From contig CAZDYP010000011.1 of NCBI GenBank assembly GCA_964509505.1, positions 1 to 50,892 on the forward strand: a DNA stretch of 50,892 nt, in the 5' to 3' direction. The translations under genes were made by a program, and so were the position numbers. Position 1 is the first letter of the stretch; each line of letters starts with the position of its first letter. Source of the stretch: CAZDYP01 sp964509505 (lineage in GTDB: Bacteria > Chloroflexota > Anaerolineae > JACRMK01). Shown here one piece after another: positions 7,599-15,766 of the stretch. Below the pieces are notes generated by a model. It did not search any database, was not told the DNA's origin, and saw nothing but the letters and a program-made list of their open reading frames with translations.

Positions 7599-8990
7599 AT
7601 GTCTAATTCCATTTCTCGCCGTAAGTTCCTCAGCCTCAGCGCCGGCGCCGCCGCGGCCGCGGCCCTTGCCGCGTGCAACCCCGCTGCGCCTGCACAACAA
7701 GCGCAACAAGCGCCCGCCCCCAGCGGCGCTCAACCCGCTGCGCAAGTGCCACCACAGACTGGCGGTCCTAAAGGTCAGTTCAAGATGTGGCAAACGACCA
7801 TCGAGACGACCATTGACATCGCCCACTATAACTCTTTCTACGATTATTTCGACAAAGCGTACCCGAATATCAAGATGGAGAAAGAGTTCATCAACTATGG
7901 CGACATGCTCGACAAGATTCGCGTTGCGGTGCGCGGCGGCGGCGGGCCCAACGTCGCCACCTTGCCGATTTTGTGGGGCGTCGAATTTGCCGCCAATAAG
8001 TTCCTGCGCCCACTCAAGCCCGAAGACCTTGGCTATACCAAAGACACGTTCTGGCCCAAAGCGTTGAACTCGAACAAGTGGGACGGCGAGACCTACGGCG
8101 TGCCGACCAACAACGAGTGCATGGCGCTCATTTACAACAAAGAGCTGTTCAACAAAGCGAAGCTCGATCCCGAGAAGGGGCCCGAAACGTGGGAACAGCT
8201 CGCGGAATACTCGAAGAAAATCAAGATGGATTTGAACATCGCGGGTTTTGGCATGGTCGCGCGCTTGAACCACGGCAACACGCCGTTTCGCTTCATGCCG
8301 TTGGTGTGGGCGTATGGCGGCGGCGCGTTGGACGAAGCCGACGACAATCCCAATATGAAGACCGTGCGCCTCAACACGCCCGAGACGAAAGCCGCGTTGA
8401 AGTTGGCTTACAAGATGTACGCCGAGGACAAATCGGTGCCGACGGGCGCGTTGGACAACACACAGACCGAAAACCAAGAGCTCTTCATCAACGAGAAGGT
8501 GGCGATGATGATCAGCCATCCCAGCGAGTACGCCGTCATCTTGGAGAAGAAGCCCGATATAGCCGCGAAGATGAACTACGTGCTGATTCCGAAAGGTCCC
8601 GTGCGTCGCGCGGCGGTTTATGGCGGCTCGAACATCCACATCTTCAAGAGTACGACCGACGAGCAAATGCCCGCCGTGAAGGAATACATCAAAGTGCGTA
8701 CGAACCCCGAATGGTCGAATCGCCTCGCGTGGTTCTCGAACCCCGGCAACCGCGAAGGCTTCAAGAACAGCTGGTTCGAGCTGCGCAAGGCGCAGACGAA
8801 GTTCTTGAACATCACGACGCAAATGCTGGAGTTTGGCATTCCGTTCCCCGTCATCCCCGAAGCAACGGAAATCATGAACCTCATCGTGCCAACGATGATT
8901 CACAACGCGCTCACAGGCAAGATGAGCGTGGATGCGGCGGCAGACGACGCTGCGAAGAAGACGTCGGAAGTGTTGGCGCGAAGGAAGTAA
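7599..8990 (+). CDS. Sugar ABC transporter substrate-binding lipoprotein (family 1), Tat-type signal
   Basis: Product of 463 residues, using the ATG at 7599 preceded by a strong AAAGGAGGA. The N-terminus has the twin-arginine motif SRRKFL (residues 6-11), an Ala-rich stretch and a lipobox LAAC (Cys about 24), followed by a Pro/Gln/Ala linker. The mature part is a family 1 binding protein (GDMLDKIRVAVRGGGGPNVA, YGVPTNNECMALIYNKELFNKA, FINEKVAMMI). It would capture a sugar or sugar acid outside the membrane and deliver it to the two permeases downstream, driven by the MalK-type ATPase at 11264. Tat export suggests cytoplasmic folding before secretion. Confidence 0.92.
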   Translation: MSNSISRRKFLSLSAGAAAAAALAACNPAAPAQQAQQAPAPSGAQPAAQVPPQTGGPKGQFKMWQTTIETTIDIAHYNSFYDYFDKAYPNIKMEKEFINYGDMLDKIRVAVRGGGGPNVATLPILWGVEFAANKFLRPLKPEDLGYTKDTFWPKALNSNKWDGETYGVPTNNECMALIYNKELFNKAKLDPEKGPETWEQLAEYSKKIKMDLNIAGFGMVARLNHGNTPFRFMPLVWAYGGGALDEADDNPNMKTVRLNTPETKAALKLAYKMYAEDKSVPTGALDNTQTENQELFINEKVAMMISHPSEYAVILEKKPDIAAKMNYVLIPKGPVRRAAVYGGSNIHIFKSTTDEQMPAVKEYIKVRTNPEWSNRLAWFSNPGNREGFKNSWFELRKAQTKFLNITTQMLEFGIPFPVIPEATEIMNLIVPTMIHNALTGKMSVDAAADDAAKKTSEVLARRK

Positions 8991-9002
8991 AAAGTAATCC
9001 GT

Positions 9003-9130
9003 GATTGGTCATTTGGTCGTTTGGTCGCTAGGTCATTGGGTTAATTGACTACCTGACCAAGTGACTATGTGACTAAACGACCCCCTGACCAAGTGACCAT
9101 GCGACTCCCTGACCCAGTGACTTCATGCCC
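9003..9130. repeat. Octanucleotide hairpin repeat (TTGGTCAT / GTGACTAT words)
   Basis: Left arm: 8-mers TTGGTCAT, TTGGTCGT, TTGGTCGC, TAGGTCAT. Right arm: 8-mers CTGACCAA, GTGACTAT, GTGACTAA, CTGACCAA, GTGACCAT, complementary in sense. The remainder of the gap to 9305 shows no supported gene. Confidence 0.85.
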
Positions 9131-9305
9131 CAGGGCTATGCGACTATCGTGTATGATGATAGGACATGAGCATGATGGACGAGCGCTGATGACCATTGTG
9201 GGCATGATTCTGAACACCGTGGGAGCATATCGCTGCCCCGGCGAGAATGGAAATTTGTATTTGGTGCTGACAAAATACGAGAAGGTGATTAGCTAAGAGG
9301 CGCCC

Positions 9306-10268
9306 ATGGCTCAATCTTCCGCACAACTTACGCAAACCGTCGTGGCGAGCGTTCCCGTCGCCCGCTCGCCCAATCTGCTGCGCCGCCTCGTGCGCCACCG
9401 CAGCGACTATCTTTACATCCTCCCCGCGCTCGGCGTGATGGCGCTGCTCATTGTGTATCCGTTCATCTACACGATTTACCTGAGCTTCTTCGAGACGCCC
9501 GCCTCGTCGCCCGAAATCTTCTTCATCGGTCTCGGCAATTTTGCCGAGCTGATGCGGAACGACATCTTCTGGCTCGTCATGCAGAACACGCTCGTCTGGT
9601 CCATCGGCGGCACGATTCTGCCGTTCATCCTCGGCACCATCGCCGCCATCCTCGTCAACCAAAAGTTGCCCATGCTCAACCTCGCGCGCGGCATTTTGAT
9701 TGTGCCATACGTGCTGGGATTCGTCACCGCCTCGTATGCGTGGCGCTGGATGATGCACGGCGACTTTGGCGTCATCAGCATGACCTTGATGAACTGGGGC
9801 TGGATCAAGGAGCCGATCCCGTTTCTGCAATCGCCCACACTCATCATGCCCTCGCTGATTCTCGTCAACACCTGGAAGAGCTTCCCCTTCGTGATGATGA
9901 TGATGCTCGCGGGTTTGCAGACAATTCCCGAAGACCTCTACAAGGCGGCGCGTGTGGACGGCGCAAGCGCCTGGGCGCAATTCTGGGAAATCACGATTCC
10001 ACAACTCATTCCCGTTTCGATGGTGACGAGCTTGCTATTGTTCATCGCCAACATGAACTCGTTCACGCTCATCGAGATCATGACAGGTGGCGGGCCCGCG
10101 CATCTCTCCGAGATTCTGATTACGTGGATTTATCATGCCTCGTTCCAGACGTTGCGTTTCGGCTTGGCGTCGGCGGCGTCGGTGTTGCTGTTCATTGTCT
10201 TGATTATCTTTAGCGTCCTCTATGTCCGTGTGTTGACGGGCGGCGCGAAAGTGGAGGGCGCCGGATGA
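9306..10268 (+). CDS. Sugar ABC transporter permease (MalF/UgpA type)
   Basis: Product of 320 residues with about six hydrophobic segments, starting with YILPALGVMALLIVYPFIY. The cytoplasmic EAA loop that docks the ATPase reads EDLYKAARVDGASAW followed by FWEITIPQL (about residues 212-238). It follows the binding-protein gene and overlaps the next permease by four bases (ATGA), so the two are translationally coupled. It forms one half of the transmembrane channel of a CUT1-family importer. The ribosome-binding site (AAGAGG) is modest. The 315-nt gap before it contains an octamer repeat, so the binding protein may be expressed at a different level. Confidence 0.92.
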   Translation: MAQSSAQLTQTVVASVPVARSPNLLRRLVRHRSDYLYILPALGVMALLIVYPFIYTIYLSFFETPASSPEIFFIGLGNFAELMRNDIFWLVMQNTLVWSIGGTILPFILGTIAAILVNQKLPMLNLARGILIVPYVLGFVTASYAWRWMMHGDFGVISMTLMNWGWIKEPIPFLQSPTLIMPSLILVNTWKSFPFVMMMMLAGLQTIPEDLYKAARVDGASAWAQFWEITIPQLIPVSMVTSLLLFIANMNSFTLIEIMTGGGPAHLSEILITWIYHASFQTLRFGLASAASVLLFIVLIIFSVLYVRVLTGGAKVEGAG

Positions 10269-11128
10269 AACTCAATCGCAAACAACGAGCCGTGGCGAAA
10301 GCCATCGTCGTCTATTTCCTCACCGGGACGTTGGTCGCGTTTGCCGCGCTGCCGATGGCGTGGATGCTCTCGACCTCACTCAAGACAACCGACGAGCAAT
10401 TTCTGATTCCACCCCGTTGGATTCCAGAAAACCCGACGCTGAACAATTACGCCAAAATTTTGAACCCCAACCTCTATGGCAGCGGCGGACGGTTCACGGT
10501 CTATTTCAACAACAGCATGATCATTTCGATTGCCAGCACGATCCTGTCGGTGTTAGTGTCGGTGCCCGCCGCCTATGCCTTCAGCCGCTTCAAGTTCCCG
10601 GGCAAAGATGTGGCGTACTTCGCAGTGCTAGTGCGGAACATGTTCCCGCTCATCGTGTTCCTGATTCCGATTTTTGTGATGATGCGAATTTTGCAGCTAC
10701 AGAATACACTCTCAGGTCTAGTGCTGGCGTATCTGACGTTCACGTTGCCGCTCGCCATCTGGTTGCTCAAGGGCTTCTTGGACGGCATCCCACGCGAACT
10801 CGAACTTGCCGCGCGCATTGACGGGTGCACGCGCTTCGGCGCGTTCGTCCGCATCATCTTGCCGCTCACCGCCCCGGGCCTCGCCGCCACCGCGATTTAC
10901 GCCTTCGTGCAAGCATGGAATGAGTTCGCCTTCGCGCGCACGCTCACCGAATCGGCTGCCCTCCGCACGTTGCCCGTCGGCTTATCGTATTTCTTCACCG
11001 AGAACCGCGCTGATTGGGGTGGCTTGATGGCGGCCGCCTTCTTGTTCAGCATTCCCGTCGTCATCGTCTTTATGATTTTGCAGCGCTTCTTCATCGCTGC
11101 ATTGACGCAAGGCGCGGTCAAACAGTAG
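10265..11128 (+). CDS. Sugar ABC transporter permease (MalG/UgpE type)
   Basis: Product of 287 residues. The start overlaps the stop of the upstream permease. About six membrane segments are visible (for example AIVVYFLTGTLVAFAALPMA at the N-terminus), and the EAA loop is ELAARIDGCTRFGAFVRIILP (about 178-198). It pairs with the MalF-type partner to form the channel. The Trp/Asn-rich C-terminal half (AFVQAWNEFAFARTL) is typical of the MalG branch. Confidence 0.92.
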   Translation: MKLNRKQRAVAKAIVVYFLTGTLVAFAALPMAWMLSTSLKTTDEQFLIPPRWIPENPTLNNYAKILNPNLYGSGGRFTVYFNNSMIISIASTILSVLVSVPAAYAFSRFKFPGKDVAYFAVLVRNMFPLIVFLIPIFVMMRILQLQNTLSGLVLAYLTFTLPLAIWLLKGFLDGIPRELELAARIDGCTRFGAFVRIILPLTAPGLAATAIYAFVQAWNEFAFARTLTESAALRTLPVGLSYFFTENRADWGGLMAAAFLFSIPVVIVFMILQRFFIAALTQGAVKQ

Positions 11129-11255
11129 TCAGTAGCCAGTACCCAGTCATCAGTAGTCAGATTGCATGTCGTTCATTAACGAACCGCTCAAATCTGATAC
11201 CTGACTCCTGACGATTGGCCGCTGACGACTGGCTACTGACCACTGACTACTGGAT
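11127..11255. repeat. Heptanucleotide hairpin repeat (GTCAGTA/GCCAGTA words)
   Basis: Direct words GTCAGTA, GCCAGTA, ATCAGTA, GTCAGAT are followed by the complementary CTGACGA, CTGGCTA, CTGACCA, CTGACTA. It fills the whole gap between permease and ATPase and ends a few bases before the ATPase start, leaving no visible ribosome-binding site. Confidence 0.85.
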
Positions 11256-11263
11256 TCTCACCC

Positions 11264-12358
11264 ATGGCTGAAGTCACTCTCAAAAACATTCTCAAACTCT
11301 ATGGCGCGGTGCGCGCCGTAGATAATGTCTCGCTGACAATCAAAGATCAAGAATTCGTCACGCTCGTCGGTCCGAGCGGCTGCGGCAAGACGACGACGTT
11401 GCACAGCATCGCGGGACTCATCGAACTCGAAGGCGGCGAAATCTGGATTGGCAGCCGCAACGTCACCGAGCTCGATCCGAAAGACCGCGATATTGCCATG
11501 GTCTTCCAAAACTACGCGCTCTATCCGCACAAGAACGTGCGCGAGAATTTGGAATTTCCGTTGCGGATGCGCGGCGTGGACAAAGCGACGCGCGAGCAGC
11601 GCATCCAGCGCGCGGCGCAGATGCTCGGCATCGAAGGCTTGTTGGATCGTCGCCCCAAACAACTGTCGGGCGGACAACAACAGCGCGTCGCGTTGGGGCG
11701 CGCCATCGTGCGCGACCCCGCCGTGTTCCTAATGGATGAGCCGCTCTCCAACCTTGACGCCAAATTGCGCGTGCAGATGCGCACCGAGATCAAGCACTTG
11801 CAGGAAGCACTGCAAGCGACGATGATCTATGTCACGCACGACCAGATGGAAGCGATGACCATGTCTGATCGCATCGCCATCATGGACAAAGGCAAGCTGC
11901 AACAACTTGGCACACCTGACGAGGTGTTCAACAAACCAGCCAACACTTTCGTCGCAGGCTTTATCGGCAGCCCGCCGATGAACCTCATCCCCGCGACGCT
12001 GCGGCGCGAGAATGGGCTGCCGCGCTTGCAGATGGAGAACGTCACGTTCACGCCGCGCTCCGAGCGAGCGCAAGCCATTCTCAATAAAGCGCCGCACGAG
12101 CAACTCATCGTCGGCGTGCGCCACACGGCCTTTCGCATCGGCGCGGCGGCGCAGAGCGATGGCATTCCCACGCAAATCTACACCGTCGAACCGACGGGCG
12201 ACACAACTTTCGTGCAAGCGCGCATTGGCTCGCAGCTCGTCACCGTCAGCACGACCGAGCCAAACTTCCGCGCCAGCAGTGGCGACGCGATCTCGCTCAC
12301 CATAGACGAGAACCGTTTGTATCTCTTCGACGCGCAAAGCACGGTTGCATTGGAATGA
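11264..12358 (+). CDS. Sugar ABC transporter ATP-binding protein (MalK/UgpC type)
   Basis: Product of 364 residues. Walker A GPSGCGKTTT (about 37-46), Q-loop MVFQNYALYPHK, signature LSGGQQQRVALGRAI (about 134-148), Walker B VFLMDEPLSNLDAK and switch YVTHDQMEAMT are all intact. A C-terminal TOBE/OB-fold region follows. It energises the permease pair upstream and is the only complete ABC ATPase in the window, so it could also serve other CUT1 transporters in the genome. It is unlikely to serve the Opp/Dpp-type permeases at 13860-15637, which need OppD/F-type ATPases. Confidence 0.94.
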   Translation: MAEVTLKNILKLYGAVRAVDNVSLTIKDQEFVTLVGPSGCGKTTTLHSIAGLIELEGGEIWIGSRNVTELDPKDRDIAMVFQNYALYPHKNVRENLEFPLRMRGVDKATREQRIQRAAQMLGIEGLLDRRPKQLSGGQQQRVALGRAIVRDPAVFLMDEPLSNLDAKLRVQMRTEIKHLQEALQATMIYVTHDQMEAMTMSDRIAIMDKGKLQQLGTPDEVFNKPANTFVAGFIGSPPMNLIPATLRRENGLPRLQMENVTFTPRSERAQAILNKAPHEQLIVGVRHTAFRIGAAAQSDGIPTQIYTVEPTGDTTFVQARIGSQLVTVSTTEPNFRASSGDAISLTIDENRLYLFDAQSTVALE

Positions 12359-12376
12359 TCGTATGCTGTGAAGAAG

Positions 12377-12417
12377 AAAGAAGAAAGACCTGATTGCATA
12401 TCAGGTCTTTCTTCTTT
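12377..12417 (+). terminator. Terminator of the sugar ABC operon
   Basis: Perfect 18-bp stem, AAAGAAGAAAGACCTGAT with ATCAGGTCTTTCTTCTTT, and a 5-nt loop, directly after the ATPase stop. The tail beyond is only weakly T-rich. Confidence 0.75.
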
Positions 12418-12421
12418 CCGC

Positions 12422-12631
12422 TGACTACGCAAAAAAATCTTCATCGCCCGGCGGCAAGTATGCTCTTGCCTTTTCTNNNNNNNNNNNNNNNNNNNNNNNN
12501 NNNNNNNNNNNNNNNNNNNNNNNNNNNNNNNNNNNNNNNNNNNNNNNNNNNNNNNNNNNNNNNNNNNNNNNNNNNNTGACTACGCAAAAAAATCTTCATC
12601 GCCCGGCGGCAAGTATGCTCTTGCCTTTTCT
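12422..12631. other. 100-N scaffold gap flanked by an identical 55-bp sequence
   Basis: Positions 12422-12476 and 12577-12631 are identical over 55 bp, and 12477-12576 is exactly 100 N. This is the signature of two contigs sharing a k=55 overlap that were scaffolded instead of merged. The true distance is likely shorter by about 155 bp. The left copy repeats the last codons of the minus-strand dehydratase gene. Confidence 0.9.
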
Positions 12632-13770
12632 GCGTTAAGCTCCACCCCCAAGCCCGGCTTGTCCCACACTTCGATTAGACCATCTTTGACGATGGGATTG
12701 GGCAAGCCATCCACGATGTCGTACCACCACGCAGGGTTGCCCACAGGATACTCGAAGGCGATGTAATTATCGGGCATGGTCGCGCATACATGCACTAATG
12801 CCGCCAGTCCGATGAGACCATCGAAGATGCCGTGTGGCGCGATCAAGATGCCGTGCAAATCCGCGTACTCCGCGACCCACTTCAACTCGGCGATGCCGCC
12901 CACATCGCACGGATCGGGTCCGATGATGCTGACGGCGTGTTGCTCGATCAAATCTTTGAAATTTTGCCGCAAGTAAATCTGCTCGCCGGTGTGAATGGGC
13001 GTCGTGGTGCTGCGCGTCACGTCGCGATACACGTCGGCATTCACGTATGGCACATAGTCGCCCGTCAACGTATCTTCGAGCCACATCACATTGAGCGGCT
13101 CCAACGCCTTCGCCAAGCGAATCACATCGGTCACCATCCACCCCGGCCCACAATCCAATGCGAGTCCAACTTCATCACCTAACACCGACTTCATTGCCTC
13201 GACACACGCGATGATGTGCTTCAAGCCGCGCTCGGTGAGCAAGCCACGATTCGGATGCGGCGCTCCTTGTTGCAGTTCACCGTAGAAAAAATTAGGAACG
13301 TGGCTCGGCATGGGGCTGTGAAACCCAATGCCCTGCTTGATGATGGTGAACCCTTCTTTCGCCGCTTTCATTTGCGCCATGTTGTCGGCGTAAGCTTGCG
13401 GCGTGTAGCCGTTCATTGGAAAACGCACTGCGCCATTGTACACGCGGACGCGGTCGCGGACTTTGCCGCCCAGCAGTTTATACACAGGCACGCCCGCCGC
13501 TTTGCCTGCGATGTCCCACAATGCCATCTCAATCGCGCTGACAGCGCTGCCCCATGGCTTGAAGCTGCCCAAGCGGCGAATCTTACGCATCACGCGCTCG
13601 ACGTTGGTCGGGTCTTCGCCGACGATGTATGGCTTATAGAACAAGATGTGCGGCTTGAGATACGACTTGGTGTTCTCGACTTCGCCATAGCCATAGAGAC
13701 CCTCGTCGGTCGTGATACGCACCACAGGATTTTGCCCCAACACCGTGCATTTCACATCGGTAATTTTCAT
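12580..13770 (-). CDS. Mandelate racemase/muconate-lactonizing-type enzyme (enolase superfamily)
   Basis: Product of 396 residues with the start at 13770 (MKITDVKCTVLG), preceded by GAGGTGG. Earlier in-frame codons add 57 residues unlike the family. Metal ligands appear in LALDCGPGW, MWLEDTLTG and HTGEQIYL, and a base His in IAPHGIFDG. The second position after the first Asp is Gly, not His as in the two neighbours, so this is a different subgroup. The dehydratase or racemase substrate is unassigned. The stop lies just inside the duplicated sequence beside the scaffold gap. It follows the DppC-type permease by 90 nt on the same strand, so it may be co-transcribed with the FMN-riboswitch operon. 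Confidence 0.85.
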   Translation of the reverse strand: MKITDVKCTVLGQNPVVRITTDEGLYGYGEVENTKSYLKPHILFYKPYIVGEDPTNVERVMRKIRRLGSFKPWGSAVSAIEMALWDIAGKAAGVPVYKLLGGKVRDRVRVYNGAVRFPMNGYTPQAYADNMAQMKAAKEGFTIIKQGIGFHSPMPSHVPNFFYGELQQGAPHPNRGLLTERGLKHIIACVEAMKSVLGDEVGLALDCGPGWMVTDVIRLAKALEPLNVMWLEDTLTGDYVPYVNADVYRDVTRSTTTPIHTGEQIYLRQNFKDLIEQHAVSIIGPDPCDVGGIAELKWVAEYADLHGILIAPHGIFDGLIGLAALVHVCATMPDNYIAFEYPVGNPAWWYDIVDGLPNPIVKDGLIEVWDKPGLGVELNAEKARAYLPPGDEDFFA

Positions 13771-13859
13771 GCGCCACCTCATAAAGAATAGCTGATCTGC
13801 AACGTGAGCGCAACCGCGCACTCGCTCGCACAGCAGGCGCATTCTAGCACATTTTTGCG

Positions 13860-14750
13860 TTACCGCTCCACATCCCCCATTCCATTCAACCCCAACCCCA
13901 ACAGCAGCAACATCAGCCCGGGCATCAGCGCGATCCACCACGCATCAGCGATGTAGTCGCGTCCATCGGCGATGAGACTTCCCCAACTGGGTTGCGGCGG
14001 CGGCACACCCAAGCCCAAGAAGCCCAACGACGCTTCAAACAAAATGATTTGCGCTGCCAGCAAGGTCGCCAACACACCCAACGAGCTCCACAGATTCGGC
14101 AAGATGTGCCGCAGGATGATGCGTGCGCGTGTTGCGCCCAACGCTTGCGCCGCCAACACAAATTCTTGTATGCGTAAGACGAGTGTCTGGGCGCGGGTCA
14201 CACGAAAGAACGTGAGCCAGCTCGTTGCGCCTAAGATGAGGATAAGGTTGACGGCGCTGCTGCCCAACACGGCGACGACGGCAATCGCCAGAATCAAATA
14301 AGGTATGGCTTGCTGGATGTCTGCGATGCGCGACAACCAGGTATCCGCACGCTCACCCATGAATCCTGCAATGAGTCCAAGACTGACGCCGAGACTGAAG
14401 GCGAGCAGTGTGGATGCGCCCGCAATCAGCAATGAGGCGCGCGCCCCGAACCACACGCGACTCCACACATCACGCCCCAACGCATCCGTGCCGAACCAAA
14501 ATTGCGCCGACGGCGCGTGTAACCGTGCCGACAAATCTTGCGCGAGCGGATCGTGTGACGTAATGAGCGGCGCGCAGAGAGCGCCGCTGATGATGAGCGT
14601 CACGATGAGCGCGCCCACCAAGCGAGGGGAAACACGAAACGCTCGCGGTGACCATGCGCGCATGAACGCCAACGACATCCGCATTGGACGCTGCCCCACA
14701 CGCAGCAGCGGTTTGATTGTTAGCGCAGCTGAATTTGTGGATTTAACCAT
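13860..14750 (-). CDS. Opp/Dpp-type ABC transporter permease (DppC-like)
   Basis: Product of 296 residues from the ATG at 14750. This start overlaps the previous permease by about 31 nt, and the family's N-terminal extension (PLITSHDPLAQDLSARLHAP) follows the first membrane segment. The fingerprint FGTDALGRDVWSRVWFGAR is diagnostic for DppC/OppC/NikC. The EAA loop (AQALGATRARIILRHILP, about 215) docks the ATPase. With the DppB-like partner and the family-5 binding protein upstream it makes an importer for peptides, nickel, sugars or other small ligands. The whole set lies downstream of an FMN riboswitch. No OppD/F ATPase is present here, so ATPases must come from elsewhere. Confidence 0.9.
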   Translation of the reverse strand: MVKSTNSAALTIKPLLRVGQRPMRMSLAFMRAWSPRAFRVSPRLVGALIVTLIISGALCAPLITSHDPLAQDLSARLHAPSAQFWFGTDALGRDVWSRVWFGARASLLIAGASTLLAFSLGVSLGLIAGFMGERADTWLSRIADIQQAIPYLILAIAVVAVLGSSAVNLILILGATSWLTFFRVTRAQTLVLRIQEFVLAAQALGATRARIILRHILPNLWSSLGVLATLLAAQIILFEASLGFLGLGVPPPQPSWGSLIADGRDYIADAWWIALMPGLMLLLLGLGLNGMGDVER

Positions 14751-15637
14751 ACATACACCATATCCAAAACCAAATTGATCGCCGCCACACACGTTGCGGA
14801 GACAATGACAAACGCTTGAATCAACGGCACATCGCGCGCGGTGATGGCTTGCAGCGTCAAGCGTCCCATGCCCGGCAACGCGAATACCGCTTCGGTGATG
14901 AGCGCGCCGCCGAGCAACGTGCCAAGCTGCAACGCGCTGAGCGTCACCAGCGGAATCGCCGCGTTACGCAGCGCATGACGTAACCACACGCCCCGACGCG
15001 GCAACCCTTTCGCATGAGCCGTGCGAATGTAATCCTGCTTCAACACGTCGAGCAAATTTGCGCGCAACAATCGCGCCAACGTCATCGCAGGCAAGACGGC
15101 GATGGTGAGCGTGGGTAACACGAGACTGCGCCAATCGTCAAAGCCCGACGACGGCAACCAGCGTAACGTCACGGCGAAGACGAGTATCAACACCAATGCC
15201 AACCAGAAATTGGGCGCGGCTTGTCCGCAGACCATCAACAGACGCGCGAACCCCTCCGCATACGAGCCGCGCCATAACGCTGCCACGCTACCCAACGGCA
15301 ATGCGATAAAGACAGCTGTGAACAAGCCCAACACGGCGAGCGTGATGGTTAGTGGCAGACGCGCTAACACTAACGACAGCGCAGACTCACGATACCGCAA
15401 CGATTGTCCAAAGTTACCCCTCACGGCGCGAGCAATGAAGCGGACGTATTGTATGGGCAATGGTTGATCGAAGCCGTACGCTTGACGAAAACGCTCTACA
15501 TCCTCGCGCGGCGTGTCAAGTGGCAACAACGCTGCCACAGGGTCGCCGCTCGCATACGTCAACGCAAACACGACGAGCGAGACGCCGAAGATGACGAGGA
15601 CGCTTTGGAAGAGACGGTTAAGTAGATAGCGAAACAT
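14720..15637 (-). CDS. Opp/Dpp-type ABC transporter permease (DppB-like)
   Basis: Product of 305 residues. The ATG at 15637 (MFRYLLNRLFQSVLVIFG) is chosen because the upstream part of the frame is translated word repeat. Family hallmarks are the N-terminal helix, the substrate-loop sequence YGFDQPLPIQYVRF, and the EAA-type loop YIRTAHAKGLPRRGVWLRHA (about 216-235). About six membrane segments are visible. It follows the binding-protein gene across a heptamer hairpin repeat and overlaps the DppC-like gene, so the two permeases are coupled. Confidence 0.9.
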   Translation of the reverse strand: MFRYLLNRLFQSVLVIFGVSLVVFALTYASGDPVAALLPLDTPREDVERFRQAYGFDQPLPIQYVRFIARAVRGNFGQSLRYRESALSLVLARLPLTITLAVLGLFTAVFIALPLGSVAALWRGSYAEGFARLLMVCGQAAPNFWLALVLILVFAVTLRWLPSSGFDDWRSLVLPTLTIAVLPAMTLARLLRANLLDVLKQDYIRTAHAKGLPRRGVWLRHALRNAAIPLVTLSALQLGTLLGGALITEAVFALPGMGRLTLQAITARDVPLIQAFVIVSATCVAAINLVLDMVYVWLNPQIQLR

Positions 15638-15644
15638 GAGACAA

Positions 15645-15766
15645 GCTACAGGATACACGATGCAGGATACACGATGCAGGATACACGATGCAGGATGAAC
15701 ACTCTCATCTTGCATCATGTATCTTGTATCGTGTATCTTGTAGCTTGTATCCTGCATCAATCTATT
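15645..15766. repeat. Heptanucleotide hairpin repeat (GATGCAG/GATACAC words)
   Basis: The left arm alternates GATACAC and GATGCAG at least three times. The right arm (ATCATGTATCTTGTATCGTG onward) is its complement. It separates the binding protein from the permeases and would form a large hairpin in the mRNA. Confidence 0.88.

Noticed and set aside
7575..8903. 442-codon open frame antisense to the sugar-binding protein
   Set aside because: Arg/His-rich shadow frame with no motifs; the sense strand encodes a clear family 1 binding protein.
9069..9296. 75-codon frame before the first sugar permease
   Set aside because: Most of it is translated octamer repeat; no ribosome-binding site or recognisable motif.
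11264..12358. MalK-type ATPase as the motor of the Opp/Dpp-type permeases
   Set aside because: Different transporter class; it is co-oriented with and follows its own MalF/MalG-type permeases.
12394..12579. Open frame running into the N gap
   Set aside because: Made of terminator sequence, the duplicated contig end and ambiguous bases.
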